DNA from: an uncultured Clostridia bacterium
GTDB lineage: Bacteria > Bacillota > Clostridia > TANB77 > CAG-508
Direction of reading: 5' to 3'
DNA: 64,000 nt
NCBI GenBank assembly: GCA_948530865.1
Contig: CAOTKV010000001.1
Coordinates: forward strand, 124,001 to 188,000
Positions within the stretch are counted from its first letter, which is position 1. Each line of letters starts with the position of its first letter. Below, in pieces: positions 9,156-18,527 of the stretch. Under the pieces are notes generated by a model. The model did not search any database, had not been told where the DNA came from, and saw only the letters and a list, made by a program, of their open reading frames with translations. Both the position numbers and the translations under genes were made by a program.

Positions 9156-9572
9156 ATGAAATTAAGAAAAGTAAAATTATTAGTTAGTTTAATCATTGTT
9201 TTAGTAACAGTATCAGTTGTTTGTAATGTTAATTCATTAGCTACAACACCAGCTGTTACAGTGAAACCAGGAAATTCTAATGCAAATTCAGTTTTAACAA
9301 ATGAAGCATCAGAAAATACTAAGGCAACAGAGGAACAAGGAGCAACAAGAAACAATTCTACAAATAATACGAGAAATACAAATAGAACTAGTAACAATAC
9401 TAATACAAACACAAATGGAACAAACACAAATAAAAATGAATCTAATACTAATAGTACAAAGAAAAGCAAATTACCTTATGCTGGAACAAATGGAACAGTA
9501 GTATTTATTGTAGTAGCTCTTGCAGCTTCAGCAGTATATGCTTACAAAAAAGTTTCTGATTATAATATTTAA
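9156..9572 (+). CDS. Small Asn/Thr-rich surface protein with LPYAG sorting-type tail
   Basis: A 138-residue protein of simple build: N-terminal signal segment (about residues 9-30, ending near NSLA), a low-complexity Asn/Thr linker (about 60-102), then LPYAGT at about 106, a hydrophobic segment (VVFIVVALAASAVYAY) and a short tail with KK. This is the layout of a sortase substrate with LPxAG in place of LPxTG; the protease at 54702 has LPKAGT. A sortase gene lies at 32240. ATG 9156 has AGGGAG upstream. It is flanked by its own promoter and terminator. Function unknown; it is mostly a wall-spanning stalk. Confidence 0.75.
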   Translation: MKLRKVKLLVSLIIVLVTVSVVCNVNSLATTPAVTVKPGNSNANSVLTNEASENTKATEEQGATRNNSTNNTRNTNRTSNNTNTNTNGTNTNKNESNTNSTKKSKLPYAGTNGTVVFIVVALAASAVYAYKKVSDYNI

Positions 9573-9597
9573 TTATAATAAAACTGAAATAATATGG

Positions 9598-9625
9598 GGC
9601 GCACCTTTGTAGTGCGTCTTTTGTT
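9598..9625 (+). terminator. Terminator after the 9156 gene
   Basis: GGCGCAC pairs with GTGCGTC (one G:T pair), followed by TTTTGTTTT. Confidence 0.85.
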
Positions 9626-9658
9626 TTGGAAAAGTTTAATATAAATATCTTGAAAGTA

Positions 9659-9687
9659 TTGAAATTATCAAATTTATTTGATATAAT
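9659..9687 (+). promoter_or_regulatory. Promoter of the BY-kinase-like gene
   Basis: TTGAAA at 9659-9664, a 17-base spacer and perfect TATAAT at 9682-9687. Transcription would start just before the hairpin at 9705-9744. Confidence 0.7.
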
Positions 9688-9704
9688 TCTAAAGAATATT
9701 TTAC

Positions 9705-9744
9705 AAAAGATACAAATGAGTGAGCTCTCTTTGTATCTTTTTTG
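9705..9744 (+). terminator. Leader terminator (attenuator-like) before the BY-kinase-like gene
   Basis: AAAGATACAAA (9706-9716) and TTTGTATCTTT (9730-9740) form a perfect 11-bp stem with inner GAG/CTC pairing, followed by TTTTG. It sits after the promoter at 9659 and 18 bases before the ATG at 9762, so it would end transcription ahead of the gene unless overridden. The alternative is that it is the end signal of an unseen short transcript. Confidence 0.65.
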
Positions 9745-9761
9745 TTTAGTGAGGAAATATT

Positions 9762-12629
9762 ATGTTGTTTTTAGAAAAATTAGAACAAAAAAAAATATAT
9801 ATTTTTTTAGTTATTTTAATCTGCATGTTAATTGGAATTACATATGCAGTAATTTTCGTACCTAAAACTTTTGTTTCTTCAACATCTGTAATGTTAATAA
9901 AGGTTCAGAAAAATGGAGAAGAAACAGAAAATACTGGAAATGTTGAATTAACTAACAATTTAATATCAACATTAGAAGAAGTAATCAAAAGTGATTCCAG
10001 CATAGAAGAAGTAAAAGAAAGAATAACTATAAATTCACAAATAAGTAGTAAAAATATTTCAGTAAAAAGAGTGTCTGATTCAGATACTTTTCAAATAAGA
10101 GTAAAAACTTTAAATGAAAAAGAATCTTTGGAATCTAATTATGAAATTACTGAATTATTTTCAAATAAAATAAAGTCAATGTATAAAGATACAGAAGTAT
10201 ATATAGTAGATCCATCACATATAGTAAGTTCTAATAAAACTATGGCTATTATATTCTTTGGAATAATATCAATATTAATTGGTGCAATAATTGATTGTAT
10301 ATATATAATAGTTTTAGTTTATTTTGAGAAAAATATAAAAAATAGCAAAGATGTAGAAAGTAATTTATCTTTAAAAAGTTTAGCTTCAATTCCAGAAATA
10401 AAAGAATCAAATATAAAAATTATTGAATCTGAAAATCAAAAAACATTAACTAATAAAGCATTTAAGCAATTAAGATCAAACATTCAATTTTTAAATGTAA
10501 ATAATAAATCTAAAAATATTATTTTAATAACAAGTCCTTTAAGCAAAGAAGGAAAAAGTTATGTATCAGCTAATTTAGCGATAAGTTATGCTAATGTAAA
10601 CAAGAAGGTTATTTTAATTGATGCTGACTTAATATCAGGAATACAAGCTAATGTTTTTAATATACCAAATGAAATTGGACTTTCTAATTTTTTATCAAAT
10701 TTAGATTCATCAGGTATAGAAATAAATGAAAGAATAAATAGTTTTATTAAAGAAAGTAATATTAAAAATTTAAATATTATAACATCAGGTACAATACCAC
10801 CAAATTCATCTGAATTATTAAGTTCACCTAAATTTGCTGAGATGCTTAAAGATTTAAGTGTATTTTATGATGTAATAATATTAGATGGACCACAGATTTT
10901 GAATAATGTAGATTCTTTAATTCTTTCAAGACAAGTTAATTCAATAGGAATAGTAACACTTGAAAAGAAAACAAAAAAAGATGATTTGTGGAAAGCCAAA
11001 AGAGATATTCAAAATGTTGGTGGAAGAATAATTGGTGTAATTTTAAATAAAGTAAAAACTACAGAAAAAGTGGATTATAAAATATTTAAAAATTTAAAAG
11101 AGAAAATAAAAAATTATATATTAAAATTAAGAGAGAATAGAAAACAAAAATTATTAGAAGAATCTAAAATTGAATTTGAAGAAAAAGAAGAAACTGCTAC
11201 AATGGTAGTTGATATCCTACAAGTAAGTGAAAATGAAGATAATAATACAGATAAAGAAATAACAGAAAAGGCTGAATCTAATCTTGAAATAAAAGAAGAA
11301 ACAGAGGAATCAATTGAAACTAAAAAGGATATAATAGATGAAAATACAAAAGAAGTTTCTGAAGAACAAGATATTATAGTACTTGAAGAAACAGATTTAA
11401 AAGAAATCAAAGAAGAGCCTATAAAAGAAGATATATCAAAAGTAAACAATTTTATGAATAAAGAAACTTTGGCAATAAAAAAAGTAGTAAAAAGGTGTTA
11501 TAAAAAATGTAAAATAAAGATTGCCAAGATGTATAAAAAAATTAGAAAAACTAATGAAAATGAAGAACAAAAAATACATACAAGTAATAATGCTGAAACA
11601 AAAAAAGATTCTGAAAATATAGTATTAGTTATTGTAGATGCAAATAATGAATTATGTAGAGCATTTTCTAAAAATTGTTATACAGAAAAATTGGTAAGAG
11701 GACTAGATGCAACAGATGGGTTTATAAAAGCCAATTATGCATCATACTTAGTTAAAAAAAGAATGGAAGCTTTAATGTTAATGTATTCATTAACTAAAAA
11801 GCAAGTAAGTAGAATTGACCCTATGATATATGTAACATTAAATGATTATGATGATCATGTGTGGCTTGAAGAAAAGATGCCATCAAATAAAGCTGAATCA
11901 TATGTATTTTGTATGTCAAAAGATTATCCTAGAAATGAAGGAGAAAGTAGAAAAAATTATATTGAAAGATGTAAAAGATTAAGAAAAGAAGATTTGTATA
12001 ATGCTGAAATAGAAATTGAATATAATATAGATTTATTATGGAAATCAAGTAAAATGAAGTTTTCAGATAAAATAGCGATGAATAAATATGCTAAAATATA
12101 TGGAATAGAAAAAAGGAAAAAAGATTTTGAAGAAGACAATTTTATAACTAATTATTCAGATGAAGATTATATTGGTGAAGATGTAAATAATTTTTCAAAA
12201 AGTAAAAAGTATTCAAAAAAATCAAAGGGTATAAATCCAATAAAGAAAATAGAAGTTGAACAAGTAAAAGTTAAAACTGTTGAAGAGATTTCTAAAGAAG
12301 TTGAAGAAGAATTAAATGCCAAAAAAAGTGAAACTTTTAATTTGAAATTTCCTGAAATAGATGAATTAAATGATAGTGAACTACAAAAACAAGAAAAAAG
12401 AAAAGAAACAGAGGTTTTAAAGAAAATTCAACGAGAAAAAAATGCAAAAAGAAAAAAAGAAGTTAGGGCTAAAAGACAAAAAGAACGTGAAGAAAAAAAC
12501 AAACAACGTCAGGAAGCAAGAAAAGCAAAAGAAATTGAACGTGAGAAAAAAATGGAAGAGGCTCGAATTGAAGAAGAACTTCTTGTAGATAATTTATATC
12601 CCAAAACTAAACATAATAAAGATTTATAA
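9762..12629 (+). CDS. Wzz/BY-kinase-like polysaccharide co-polymerase with long C-terminal extension
   Basis: A 955-residue membrane protein. Residues 1-185 form a Wzz-like chain-length domain between two membrane segments (about 15-36 and 162-185). Residues about 225-450 are a CpsD/BY-kinase-like P-loop domain: Walker A SPLSKEGKS (about 262), A' VILIDADL, Walker B VIILDGPQ. This family controls capsule or exopolysaccharide length and export. The usual Tyr-rich tail is absent; instead there are about 490 residues: an acidic stretch, a folded-looking block (about 620-790, IVLVIVDANNELCRAFSKNC onward), then a very charged helical tail. GAGG at 9751-9754 precedes ATG 9762. No glycosyltransferases are nearby. 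Confidence 0.75.
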   Translation: MLFLEKLEQKKIYIFLVILICMLIGITYAVIFVPKTFVSSTSVMLIKVQKNGEETENTGNVELTNNLISTLEEVIKSDSSIEEVKERITINSQISSKNISVKRVSDSDTFQIRVKTLNEKESLESNYEITELFSNKIKSMYKDTEVYIVDPSHIVSSNKTMAIIFFGIISILIGAIIDCIYIIVLVYFEKNIKNSKDVESNLSLKSLASIPEIKESNIKIIESENQKTLTNKAFKQLRSNIQFLNVNNKSKNIILITSPLSKEGKSYVSANLAISYANVNKKVILIDADLISGIQANVFNIPNEIGLSNFLSNLDSSGIEINERINSFIKESNIKNLNIITSGTIPPNSSELLSSPKFAEMLKDLSVFYDVIILDGPQILNNVDSLILSRQVNSIGIVTLEKKTKKDDLWKAKRDIQNVGGRIIGVILNKVKTTEKVDYKIFKNLKEKIKNYILKLRENRKQKLLEESKIEFEEKEETATMVVDILQVSENEDNNTDKEITEKAESNLEIKEETEESIETKKDIIDENTKEVSEEQDIIVLEETDLKEIKEEPIKEDISKVNNFMNKETLAIKKVVKRCYKKCKIKIAKMYKKIRKTNENEEQKIHTSNNAETKKDSENIVLVIVDANNELCRAFSKNCYTEKLVRGLDATDGFIKANYASYLVKKRMEALMLMYSLTKKQVSRIDPMIYVTLNDYDDHVWLEEKMPSNKAESYVFCMSKDYPRNEGESRKNYIERCKRLRKEDLYNAEIEIEYNIDLLWKSSKMKFSDKIAMNKYAKIYGIEKRKKDFEEDNFITNYSDEDYIGEDVNNFSKSKKYSKKSKGINPIKKIEVEQVKVKTVEEISKEVEEELNAKKSETFNLKFPEIDELNDSELQKQEKRKETEVLKKIQREKNAKRKKEVRAKRQKEREEKNKQRQEARKAKEIEREKKMEEARIEEELLVDNLYPKTKHNKDL

Positions 12630-12637
12630 AAAGAAAT

Positions 12638-12675
12638 AATCGTCGAATAAATTTCATTTTCGACGATTTATTTTA
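12638..12675 (+). terminator. Terminator of the BY-kinase-like gene
   Basis: AATCGTCGA pairs with TCGACGATT around a loop that contains AAATTTCAT, followed by a T-rich run. Confidence 0.85.
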
Positions 12676-12751
12676 TCAAAAATATTGAAATTATTGGAAG
12701 ATATTTATATAATATTATTAATTGTAAAATAGAAAAAATTAGGAGGAACAA

Positions 12752-14176
12752 ATGACAGATTTATCTTATGTTGAATTATGTGGGTTAAAAGCAAAAGCTG
12801 CAATGAACTTTAGTATGACAGAAATAGGAGTTAGAAGTTTAGATGATTGTGGTGTAGAATTTGAAAAAATGAGAACACTAGCTTGTGAGTTACAGCTTAG
12901 AAAAGCAAAAGCTCCTTCAAGTGTAAAATTAAGCATGGAGGAATTAATGGATTCTGATGAATTAAAAAAGGTTTATACTATTCCATTAACTTTAAAAAAT
13001 GGGCAAGAAGTTATGGCGATTGTAGATAAGAGTGGAAGAAGTATGGCAGTTGAGCTTAAAGATGAAGAAGGTAAATCAGCTAATTTTGTACTATCAGGTA
13101 GATTAAAAAACGAAATAATGAAAAATCCAAAAGAGATTCAGAAAATGCTTACTTCAGAAGGATTAGCAAAACATTTAGGGTTAGGAGATATGTTTGTACC
13201 CGAAAATATAGATGAATTATCTGAAGGAATAGTAAAGAAAAATTTGGTTCCAACTAAACAAGAAGTTGAAGATAAAGGTGATGTAAAAAAAGAAGACTAT
13301 GATGCAGAAAAGGTAAAAGGAAAAGATGCTCCTCAAAATGCAAAAGAAGCAGAAGAGGAAGAAGTTGATTTAGAAGAAGTCGCTAAGACTGTTGGAACAA
13401 GTAAAGAAGCATTAGAAAAGTTTATGGAAGCAGAAGGAATAACAGATAAAAATAAGATAAAAGGTGTTAAAGCCATGACTGATATAGAAGGTCTAGAAGC
13501 ATTACTTGGACAAAAATTACCAGAGCAAAATTCAACTGTATTAATTATAAAAGCTGAAGGAGAATTAAATAAAGATGATGGATATATTGTTAATACAGAT
13601 GGGAGTACATTGTTAAAAAAACAAGATAATGTTAATGAAGTTGCAGAAGAATTAATTCCAGAACACGCATGTTCTGAAACAATAAAAGATGTTAATGATA
13701 CAAAAACCAAAAGTGATATACAATATATTGAATATACAGATTCAAATAATCAACAAATGAAACAAGAAATGGATCCTCAAAAAGGTAATACAGAGATTGA
13801 TATGCTTAGATATGCACAAAATAAGGTTGAGTATTTAAAAATGCAAAGAGATTCAGCATTAGAACAACTAAATTCAGGAGAATTTAATAGTCAGGCAGAT
13901 TATTTAACTAAAATTGCTGAAATACAAGATACTTATAAAATGGAAATTGGAAACCTACAAGCAGAAACAGGTGTTAGTTTAGAGGATATATATCAAGATG
14001 CCAAAGGAGAAGCTGAAAGTACTTATGAGAAAGCTGGTGTTGAAGAAGTAAAAGAGGATACAAAAGATGTAATTGGAGTTACAGGAAAAGCATTAGAAAC
14101 AGGAGTAGCAATTGCTGGTATTGCAACAGGAGTAAAGAAGATTACAGAAAAAGATGATAGAGATCCAAGAGAGTAA
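12752..14176 (+). CDS. Acidic protein of unknown function
   Basis: I do not recognise this 474-residue, strongly acidic protein. It has no signal peptide. Visible parts: an N-terminal folded region (1-165) with IPLTLKNGQEVMAIVDKSGRSMAVEL; a Glu/Lys-rich linker (about 170-210); a short helical region ending in ALEALLGQKLP-like sequence; a middle part with EHAC; and a C-terminal helical part ending in a Gly/Ala-rich hydrophobic segment (GVAIAGIATGVKKI) that could touch a membrane. ATG 12752 is preceded by AGGAGG. The gene ends 70 bases before metG and may be read with it. It could be a scaffold protein, but nothing in the sequence fixes a role. Confidence 0.7.
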   Translation: MTDLSYVELCGLKAKAAMNFSMTEIGVRSLDDCGVEFEKMRTLACELQLRKAKAPSSVKLSMEELMDSDELKKVYTIPLTLKNGQEVMAIVDKSGRSMAVELKDEEGKSANFVLSGRLKNEIMKNPKEIQKMLTSEGLAKHLGLGDMFVPENIDELSEGIVKKNLVPTKQEVEDKGDVKKEDYDAEKVKGKDAPQNAKEAEEEEVDLEEVAKTVGTSKEALEKFMEAEGITDKNKIKGVKAMTDIEGLEALLGQKLPEQNSTVLIIKAEGELNKDDGYIVNTDGSTLLKKQDNVNEVAEELIPEHACSETIKDVNDTKTKSDIQYIEYTDSNNQQMKQEMDPQKGNTEIDMLRYAQNKVEYLKMQRDSALEQLNSGEFNSQADYLTKIAEIQDTYKMEIGNLQAETGVSLEDIYQDAKGEAESTYEKAGVEEVKEDTKDVIGVTGKALETGVAIAGIATGVKKITEKDDRDPRE

Positions 14177-14246
14177 CATGGAAACTCTCATGAAGATGGA
14201 AGAATTCCATTTTGGATGCAAGAATAATAAAAAGGAAGAGAGTAAT

Positions 14247-15845
14247 ATGAAAAGAAACATTTTAATAGGAGGAGCATGGCCATATGCCAATAGCTCATTG
14301 CACTTAGGACACATTGCAGGACTAATTTCAGGAGATTTTCTTGCAAGATATTATAGATTAAAAGGTGATAATGTTCTTTATGTATCAGGTTCAGATTGTC
14401 ATGGAACACCAATTACAGAAAGAGCAAAAAAAGAGAAATGTTCACCCAAAGATATTGCAAGTAAATATGATGAAGAATTTAATAGAATGTTTGAAGGATA
14501 TCAATTTTCATATGATTTATATTCAAGAACATTTGATGATTATCATAAAGAAAAAGTAAAAGAATTATTTAGAAAGTTATATGATAATGGGTATATTTAT
14601 GAAAAAATAGAACCACAAGCTTATTGTGAACATTGTAATAAATTTCTATCAGATAGAGAAATTATTTTAGCATGTCCAGAATGTGGAGCTGAAACAAAAG
14701 GAGATCAATGTGATAGCTGTCTTCATGTTCCAACAGGTAAAGAACTAATGGATGGTAATTGTATAGATTGCGGATCTAAAGTTGTAGAAAGAGAAAATAA
14801 AGTATTATATTTAGCTCTTTCAAAATTTCAAAAACAAATAGAGGATCATACAGAAAAAGTAAAATCAGAATGGAGAATAAATGCTCAAAATGAAACAACT
14901 AAATATTTAAAACAAGGATTATTAGATAGAGCAGTAACAAGAGATTTAACATGGGGAGTAGATATTCCTATCGATGGTTATGATGACAAAAAAATGTATG
15001 TATGGATAGATGCAGTTTTAGGATATGTCACAAATACAATGAAACTTTGTGAAGAAAGAAAAGATTGTACTTGGGAAGACTTTTGGAAAGAAGGGCATAA
15101 CAATAAAATATATATGTGTCATGGAAAAGATAATATAATGTTCCATAGTATAATTTTAAATGCACTATTATTAGGTCAAGAAGAAAACTATCACTTAGTA
15201 GATACAATAGTTTCAGCAGAATATTTGAATTTCAATGACCAAAAATTTTCTAAGAGCAAAGGAATTGGAATGACAGCTTTAGAAGCATTAGATTTATATA
15301 ATTCAGATTCACTTCGTTATCATTTATTATCTAATGGACCAGAAAAGAAAGATACAAACTTTACAATTGAAGATTTTGAAAATACACATAATGGTGAAAT
15401 TTTAAATAAATTTGGAAATCTAGTAAATAGAACATTAAGATTTAAAGGATTAGAAGAAGTTCCAGCAGGTAATTTAGATGAAAAAATAAAAGATTCAATA
15501 GAAAAAACTTATGAAGAAGTTGGAGAATTAATTGAAAAATTAGAATTTAGAGAAGCAGTAAAAAGAGTGATGGAACTAGTAGAATTAGGAAATAAATTCT
15601 ATGACGAAACAGAACCTTGGATTGCAAAAAAAGAAAATATTGAAGAATTTAATAATATTATCTATACATGTACAGTAATAATTGCAAATTTATCAAATTT
15701 ATTTGAACCAGTAATGCCAACAGCATGTAAAAAAATTAGAAAATATTTGAATTTATCAGAAGGTAGTTGGAGTTTTGTAACAGTAGAAAAAGAATTGAAA
15801 CTAGAAAATATAGAACCATTATTTAGTAGAATTGAAAAGAAATAG
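14247..15845 (+). CDS. metG: Methionine--tRNA ligase
   Basis: Class I aminoacyl-tRNA synthetase charging tRNA-Met. The HIGH motif is HLGH in GGAWPYANSSLHLGH (residues 9-23), the KMSKS loop reads KFSKSKG (about 339), and a zinc-knuckle insert with four CxxC pairs (CEHC, CPEC, CDSC, CIDC) lies at about 127-185, as in the two-knuckle MetG1 type. At 532 residues it lacks the C-terminal tRNA-binding appendix. I chose ATG 14247 (AAGGAAGAG upstream) since the open frame back to 14154 adds unconserved residues. tmk follows by 15 bases and is probably co-transcribed. Confidence 0.97.
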   Translation: MKRNILIGGAWPYANSSLHLGHIAGLISGDFLARYYRLKGDNVLYVSGSDCHGTPITERAKKEKCSPKDIASKYDEEFNRMFEGYQFSYDLYSRTFDDYHKEKVKELFRKLYDNGYIYEKIEPQAYCEHCNKFLSDREIILACPECGAETKGDQCDSCLHVPTGKELMDGNCIDCGSKVVERENKVLYLALSKFQKQIEDHTEKVKSEWRINAQNETTKYLKQGLLDRAVTRDLTWGVDIPIDGYDDKKMYVWIDAVLGYVTNTMKLCEERKDCTWEDFWKEGHNNKIYMCHGKDNIMFHSIILNALLLGQEENYHLVDTIVSAEYLNFNDQKFSKSKGIGMTALEALDLYNSDSLRYHLLSNGPEKKDTNFTIEDFENTHNGEILNKFGNLVNRTLRFKGLEEVPAGNLDEKIKDSIEKTYEEVGELIEKLEFREAVKRVMELVELGNKFYDETEPWIAKKENIEEFNNIIYTCTVIIANLSNLFEPVMPTACKKIRKYLNLSEGSWSFVTVEKELKLENIEPLFSRIEKK

Positions 15846-15860
15846 GAAGGTCAAAAAATT

Positions 15861-16541
15861 ATGGGAAAAATATTTGTAATAGATGGAACTGATGGAAGTG
15901 GAAAACAAACTCAATTTGATTTACTAAAACAGCATTTAGATAAAGAAGGAATAGAATATAAAACTGTAAGTTTTCCTAATTATGATAGTCCATCATCTTC
16001 ACTTGTAAAAATGTATTTATCAGGAGAGTTTGGAGAAAATGCACAAGATGTTAGTCCTTATATAGCATCAACCTTTTATGCAGCAGATAGATATGCAACA
16101 TTTCAGAAAGAATATAAAAAATATTATGATGAAGGTGGAATAATTCTTGCAGATAGATATACAACAGCTAATATGGTACATCAAGCAGGAAAAATTAAAG
16201 ATGAAAAGGAAAGAGAAAAGTTTTTAAATTGGTTATTTGATTTAGAATTTAATTTATATAGTTTGCCAGTTCCTTCAAAAGTATTTTTCTTAAATATGCC
16301 ACCAGAAAAAGTAAAAGAACTTATAAAAAATAGGGAAAATAAATTTACTCACACAGCTACAAAAGATATTCATGAAAGAGATCCAAAACATTTAGAAGAT
16401 GCGTATAATGCTGCATGTAGCTTAGTAGATAAATATAATTGGAATGAAATTAAATGTGTTAGAGATAATATATTAAGAACAAGAGAAGATATTCACAAAG
16501 AAATATATGATATAGTATATAAAGAAATACAAAAGAAATAA
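15861..16541 (+). CDS. tmk: Thymidylate kinase
   Basis: Phosphorylates dTMP to dTDP in the cytoplasm. P-loop IDGTDGSGKQT at residues 7-17; DRY signature in ILADRYTTANMVHQAGK (about 95-111), and a lid region with KNRENKFTHT. The 226-residue length is slightly above the usual 205-215. ATG 15861 is preceded by AGGAAGG. It sits between metG and the WG-repeat membrane gene with short gaps of 15 and 18 bases, consistent with one operon. Confidence 0.94.
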   Translation: MGKIFVIDGTDGSGKQTQFDLLKQHLDKEGIEYKTVSFPNYDSPSSSLVKMYLSGEFGENAQDVSPYIASTFYAADRYATFQKEYKKYYDEGGIILADRYTTANMVHQAGKIKDEKEREKFLNWLFDLEFNLYSLPVPSKVFFLNMPPEKVKELIKNRENKFTHTATKDIHERDPKHLEDAYNAACSLVDKYNWNEIKCVRDNILRTREDIHKEIYDIVYKEIQKK

Positions 16542-16559
16542 AACTCATGAGGGTAAAGT

Positions 16560-18206
16560 ATGAGAGGAAAAATCGTTAATTTATGCATAGGTTTCATGAA
16601 TTTATTTTATGGAATATTAATTGTATTTTTTACAATATATGTTCCACAAGATAAAACGTTACTTACAATTCAGGAAAATTATGTTGTAAAAAATTTAATA
16701 TTAGCAATATATATAGTAATGGCATCAATAGTATTAATTGATATTATACAAAGCTATAATCACAGAAGTGATACAGTATTTAATACATCTTATATAATTG
16801 GTGCTTTTGCAATAAGCTTTTTATTGATAAAAGAACCAAGTATAGGATTGCTTAATATAATATCAGGATTAATTATATTATTTAAAAGTATAAAAGAAAA
16901 TTTAGTTGAAATAAATAGCACTACTGCAATATCGATTGCAATTGTTGTAATTTCTGTAACATGTATTATAGGAATAGTTTCGTTTAAATATGCAGATATT
17001 GGTGAAAACATCAAAAATAAAGAAAATAAGGATGAAACAGCATACAAAGTAGACTATTTTAAATATATAACAGAATTAGATATTACAGATCCATATATAA
17101 ATATAAAAAAGGATGGAAAATATGGATATGTAAATCAATATGGTGAAAGTGTTGATATTAAGTATAATTTTGAATATGATTATGCAAGTCCATTTATTAA
17201 AATAAATGTATATGATAAAGATTTTTATATTGCACTAGTTTGTAAAGATGGAAGTTCATATATAATTTTAAAAAATGGAAGAACAGTAATGTCATATAGA
17301 ACAGAATCTAATGATGATAATTATGAAGCCAAAATGAAAGAACTAGAGAAAGTTTATAAAGAAACTTTAAGCCAGCCAGGTGATATGCAATTTGAAATTC
17401 CAAAGGTAACTGATCATATGGTGAGAGCAGAAGTATATTCAGAAGTTCAGTCAGAATACACATTTAGATATGATTATAGTGATGAATATGATGTAATAGT
17501 TACACAATCTAATTTAGGACATAATGATAAATATGAATTTGCTAGAAAGGATGACATAAATATTAGAATTGCATTAGATACAGAAAATTTGGATTATGAC
17601 TCAAAATATTTATATCTATATTCAAATGGCACAATTCCATTTTTTGAAACAGATAAAAGAACTCAAGGATGGTTTACTAATTATGGTATGAAAAATCCAA
17701 TGACAGGAAAAGCGCAATTATTAGACTTTTTTGAAGAAAAAGTATTACTTAGAGATTATAATACAAGTACAATATATTTTATGAATTTAGAAAAGCAAGA
17801 GAAAGTGTCTGAAGAATATAAAGATATATATATATGTGATGATGGAAGATATATAGTTAGAAAAGATGATGGTTTCTTTAAAGTAATTAATGAAGAGTAT
17901 AATAAAGTGTTTGAAAAAGAATATGCTTCAATAAATCCAAGATTAATTGAAAGTGATTTATATTTAACAACAGATACATTAGATAATATAAAATTTAATG
18001 ACTATGGATATGCAGATACAATTAATTGGAGTTTGATTAATAAAAATGGGGATGTTGTTTTAGATGGAATAGAACAAGTATATGATTTATATTATAAGCT
18101 TCCAGAAGATAAAGATATTGATGAAGAAAATTATTTAGAGTTTATAGAGAATGTTAAGAATTTAGATTATCATTTTGTTGGAGATAAATTCTATCAAAAC
18201 TATTAA
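16560..18206 (+). CDS. Membrane protein with WG-type repeats
   Basis: A 548-residue protein. The first 145 residues hold four or five hydrophobic segments, followed by an outside-type region beginning near 160 with KKDGKYGYVNQYGE, a WG/KWG-like beta repeat; a related motif KDDGFFKVINEEYN occurs near 440 and LINKNGDVVLDGIEQVYDLYYKLP near 485. WG repeats are seen in secreted or surface beta proteins of Firmicutes and have no general enzymatic role. ATG 16560 lies 18 bases after tmk, with GAGGGTAAAG upstream, so it probably ends the metG-tmk operon; a terminator follows. Function unknown. Confidence 0.65.
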   Translation: MRGKIVNLCIGFMNLFYGILIVFFTIYVPQDKTLLTIQENYVVKNLILAIYIVMASIVLIDIIQSYNHRSDTVFNTSYIIGAFAISFLLIKEPSIGLLNIISGLIILFKSIKENLVEINSTTAISIAIVVISVTCIIGIVSFKYADIGENIKNKENKDETAYKVDYFKYITELDITDPYINIKKDGKYGYVNQYGESVDIKYNFEYDYASPFIKINVYDKDFYIALVCKDGSSYIILKNGRTVMSYRTESNDDNYEAKMKELEKVYKETLSQPGDMQFEIPKVTDHMVRAEVYSEVQSEYTFRYDYSDEYDVIVTQSNLGHNDKYEFARKDDINIRIALDTENLDYDSKYLYLYSNGTIPFFETDKRTQGWFTNYGMKNPMTGKAQLLDFFEEKVLLRDYNTSTIYFMNLEKQEKVSEEYKDIYICDDGRYIVRKDDGFFKVINEEYNKVFEKEYASINPRLIESDLYLTTDTLDNIKFNDYGYADTINWSLINKNGDVVLDGIEQVYDLYYKLPEDKDIDEENYLEFIENVKNLDYHFVGDKFYQNY

Positions 18207-18232
18207 ATAAAAAATAAATAAATGTAAATAAT

Positions 18233-18268
18233 AAAAATAGAGTACAAAACTCTATTTTTATTTTTTTG
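18233..18268 (+). terminator. Terminator of the metG-tmk operon
   Basis: AAAAATAGAGT and ACTCTATTTTT form the stem with a 5-base loop, then a T-run. Confidence 0.9.
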
Positions 18269-18280
18269 GAGGTTTATATT

Positions 18281-18445
18281 ATGGATCAAAAAATAAGATG
18301 TACAGTAGAAAGCTGTAAGTATAATAATTGCGATAACAGAATGTGTGAGTTAAATCAAATAGAGGTTCAAGCATGTCCAGGATGTTCTAATGGAAGTGCC
18401 AAAGATGAATCAATGTGTGGAAGTTATAAATGTAAGTGTCATTAA
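18281..18445 (+). CDS. DUF1540-type small Cys-rich protein
   Basis: A 54-residue protein too short for usual gene calling. It contains CTVESCKYN and CDNRMCELNQIEVQACPGC, matching the DUF1540 pattern (CxVxxCxYN, then spaced Cys and an IxV strand), with nine cysteines in all. Such proteins are small, probably metal-binding, and common in sporulating Clostridia; their role is not established. The Shine-Dalgarno GGAGG at 18268-18272 is well placed for ATG 18281. The gene is flanked by terminators on both sides, so it is a single-gene unit. Confidence 0.85.
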   Translation: MDQKIRCTVESCKYNNCDNRMCELNQIEVQACPGCSNGSAKDESMCGSYKCKCH

Positions 18446-18456
18446 AATAAGATAAT

Positions 18457-18500
18457 AAAAATTTAGGGATTATTATTAAGAATATCCCTAAATTTTATTT
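18457..18500 (+). terminator. Terminator of the DUF1540 gene
   Basis: AAAATTTAGGGAT (18457-18469) pairs with ATCCCTAAATTTT (18483-18495). The arms resemble the dispersed palindrome family (see 31474). Confidence 0.85.
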
Positions 18501-18527
18501 TATAAATATAAATTTAGGAGGAAAAAA

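Noticed and set aside
9626..9865. 79-codon open frame before the BY-kinase-like gene
   Set aside because: It crosses the promoter and hairpin, overlaps the real gene in another frame and has no Shine-Dalgarno or recognisable sequence.
14154..14246. N-terminal extension of metG
   Set aside because: The extra residues are not family-like, and AAGGAAGAG points to ATG 14247.
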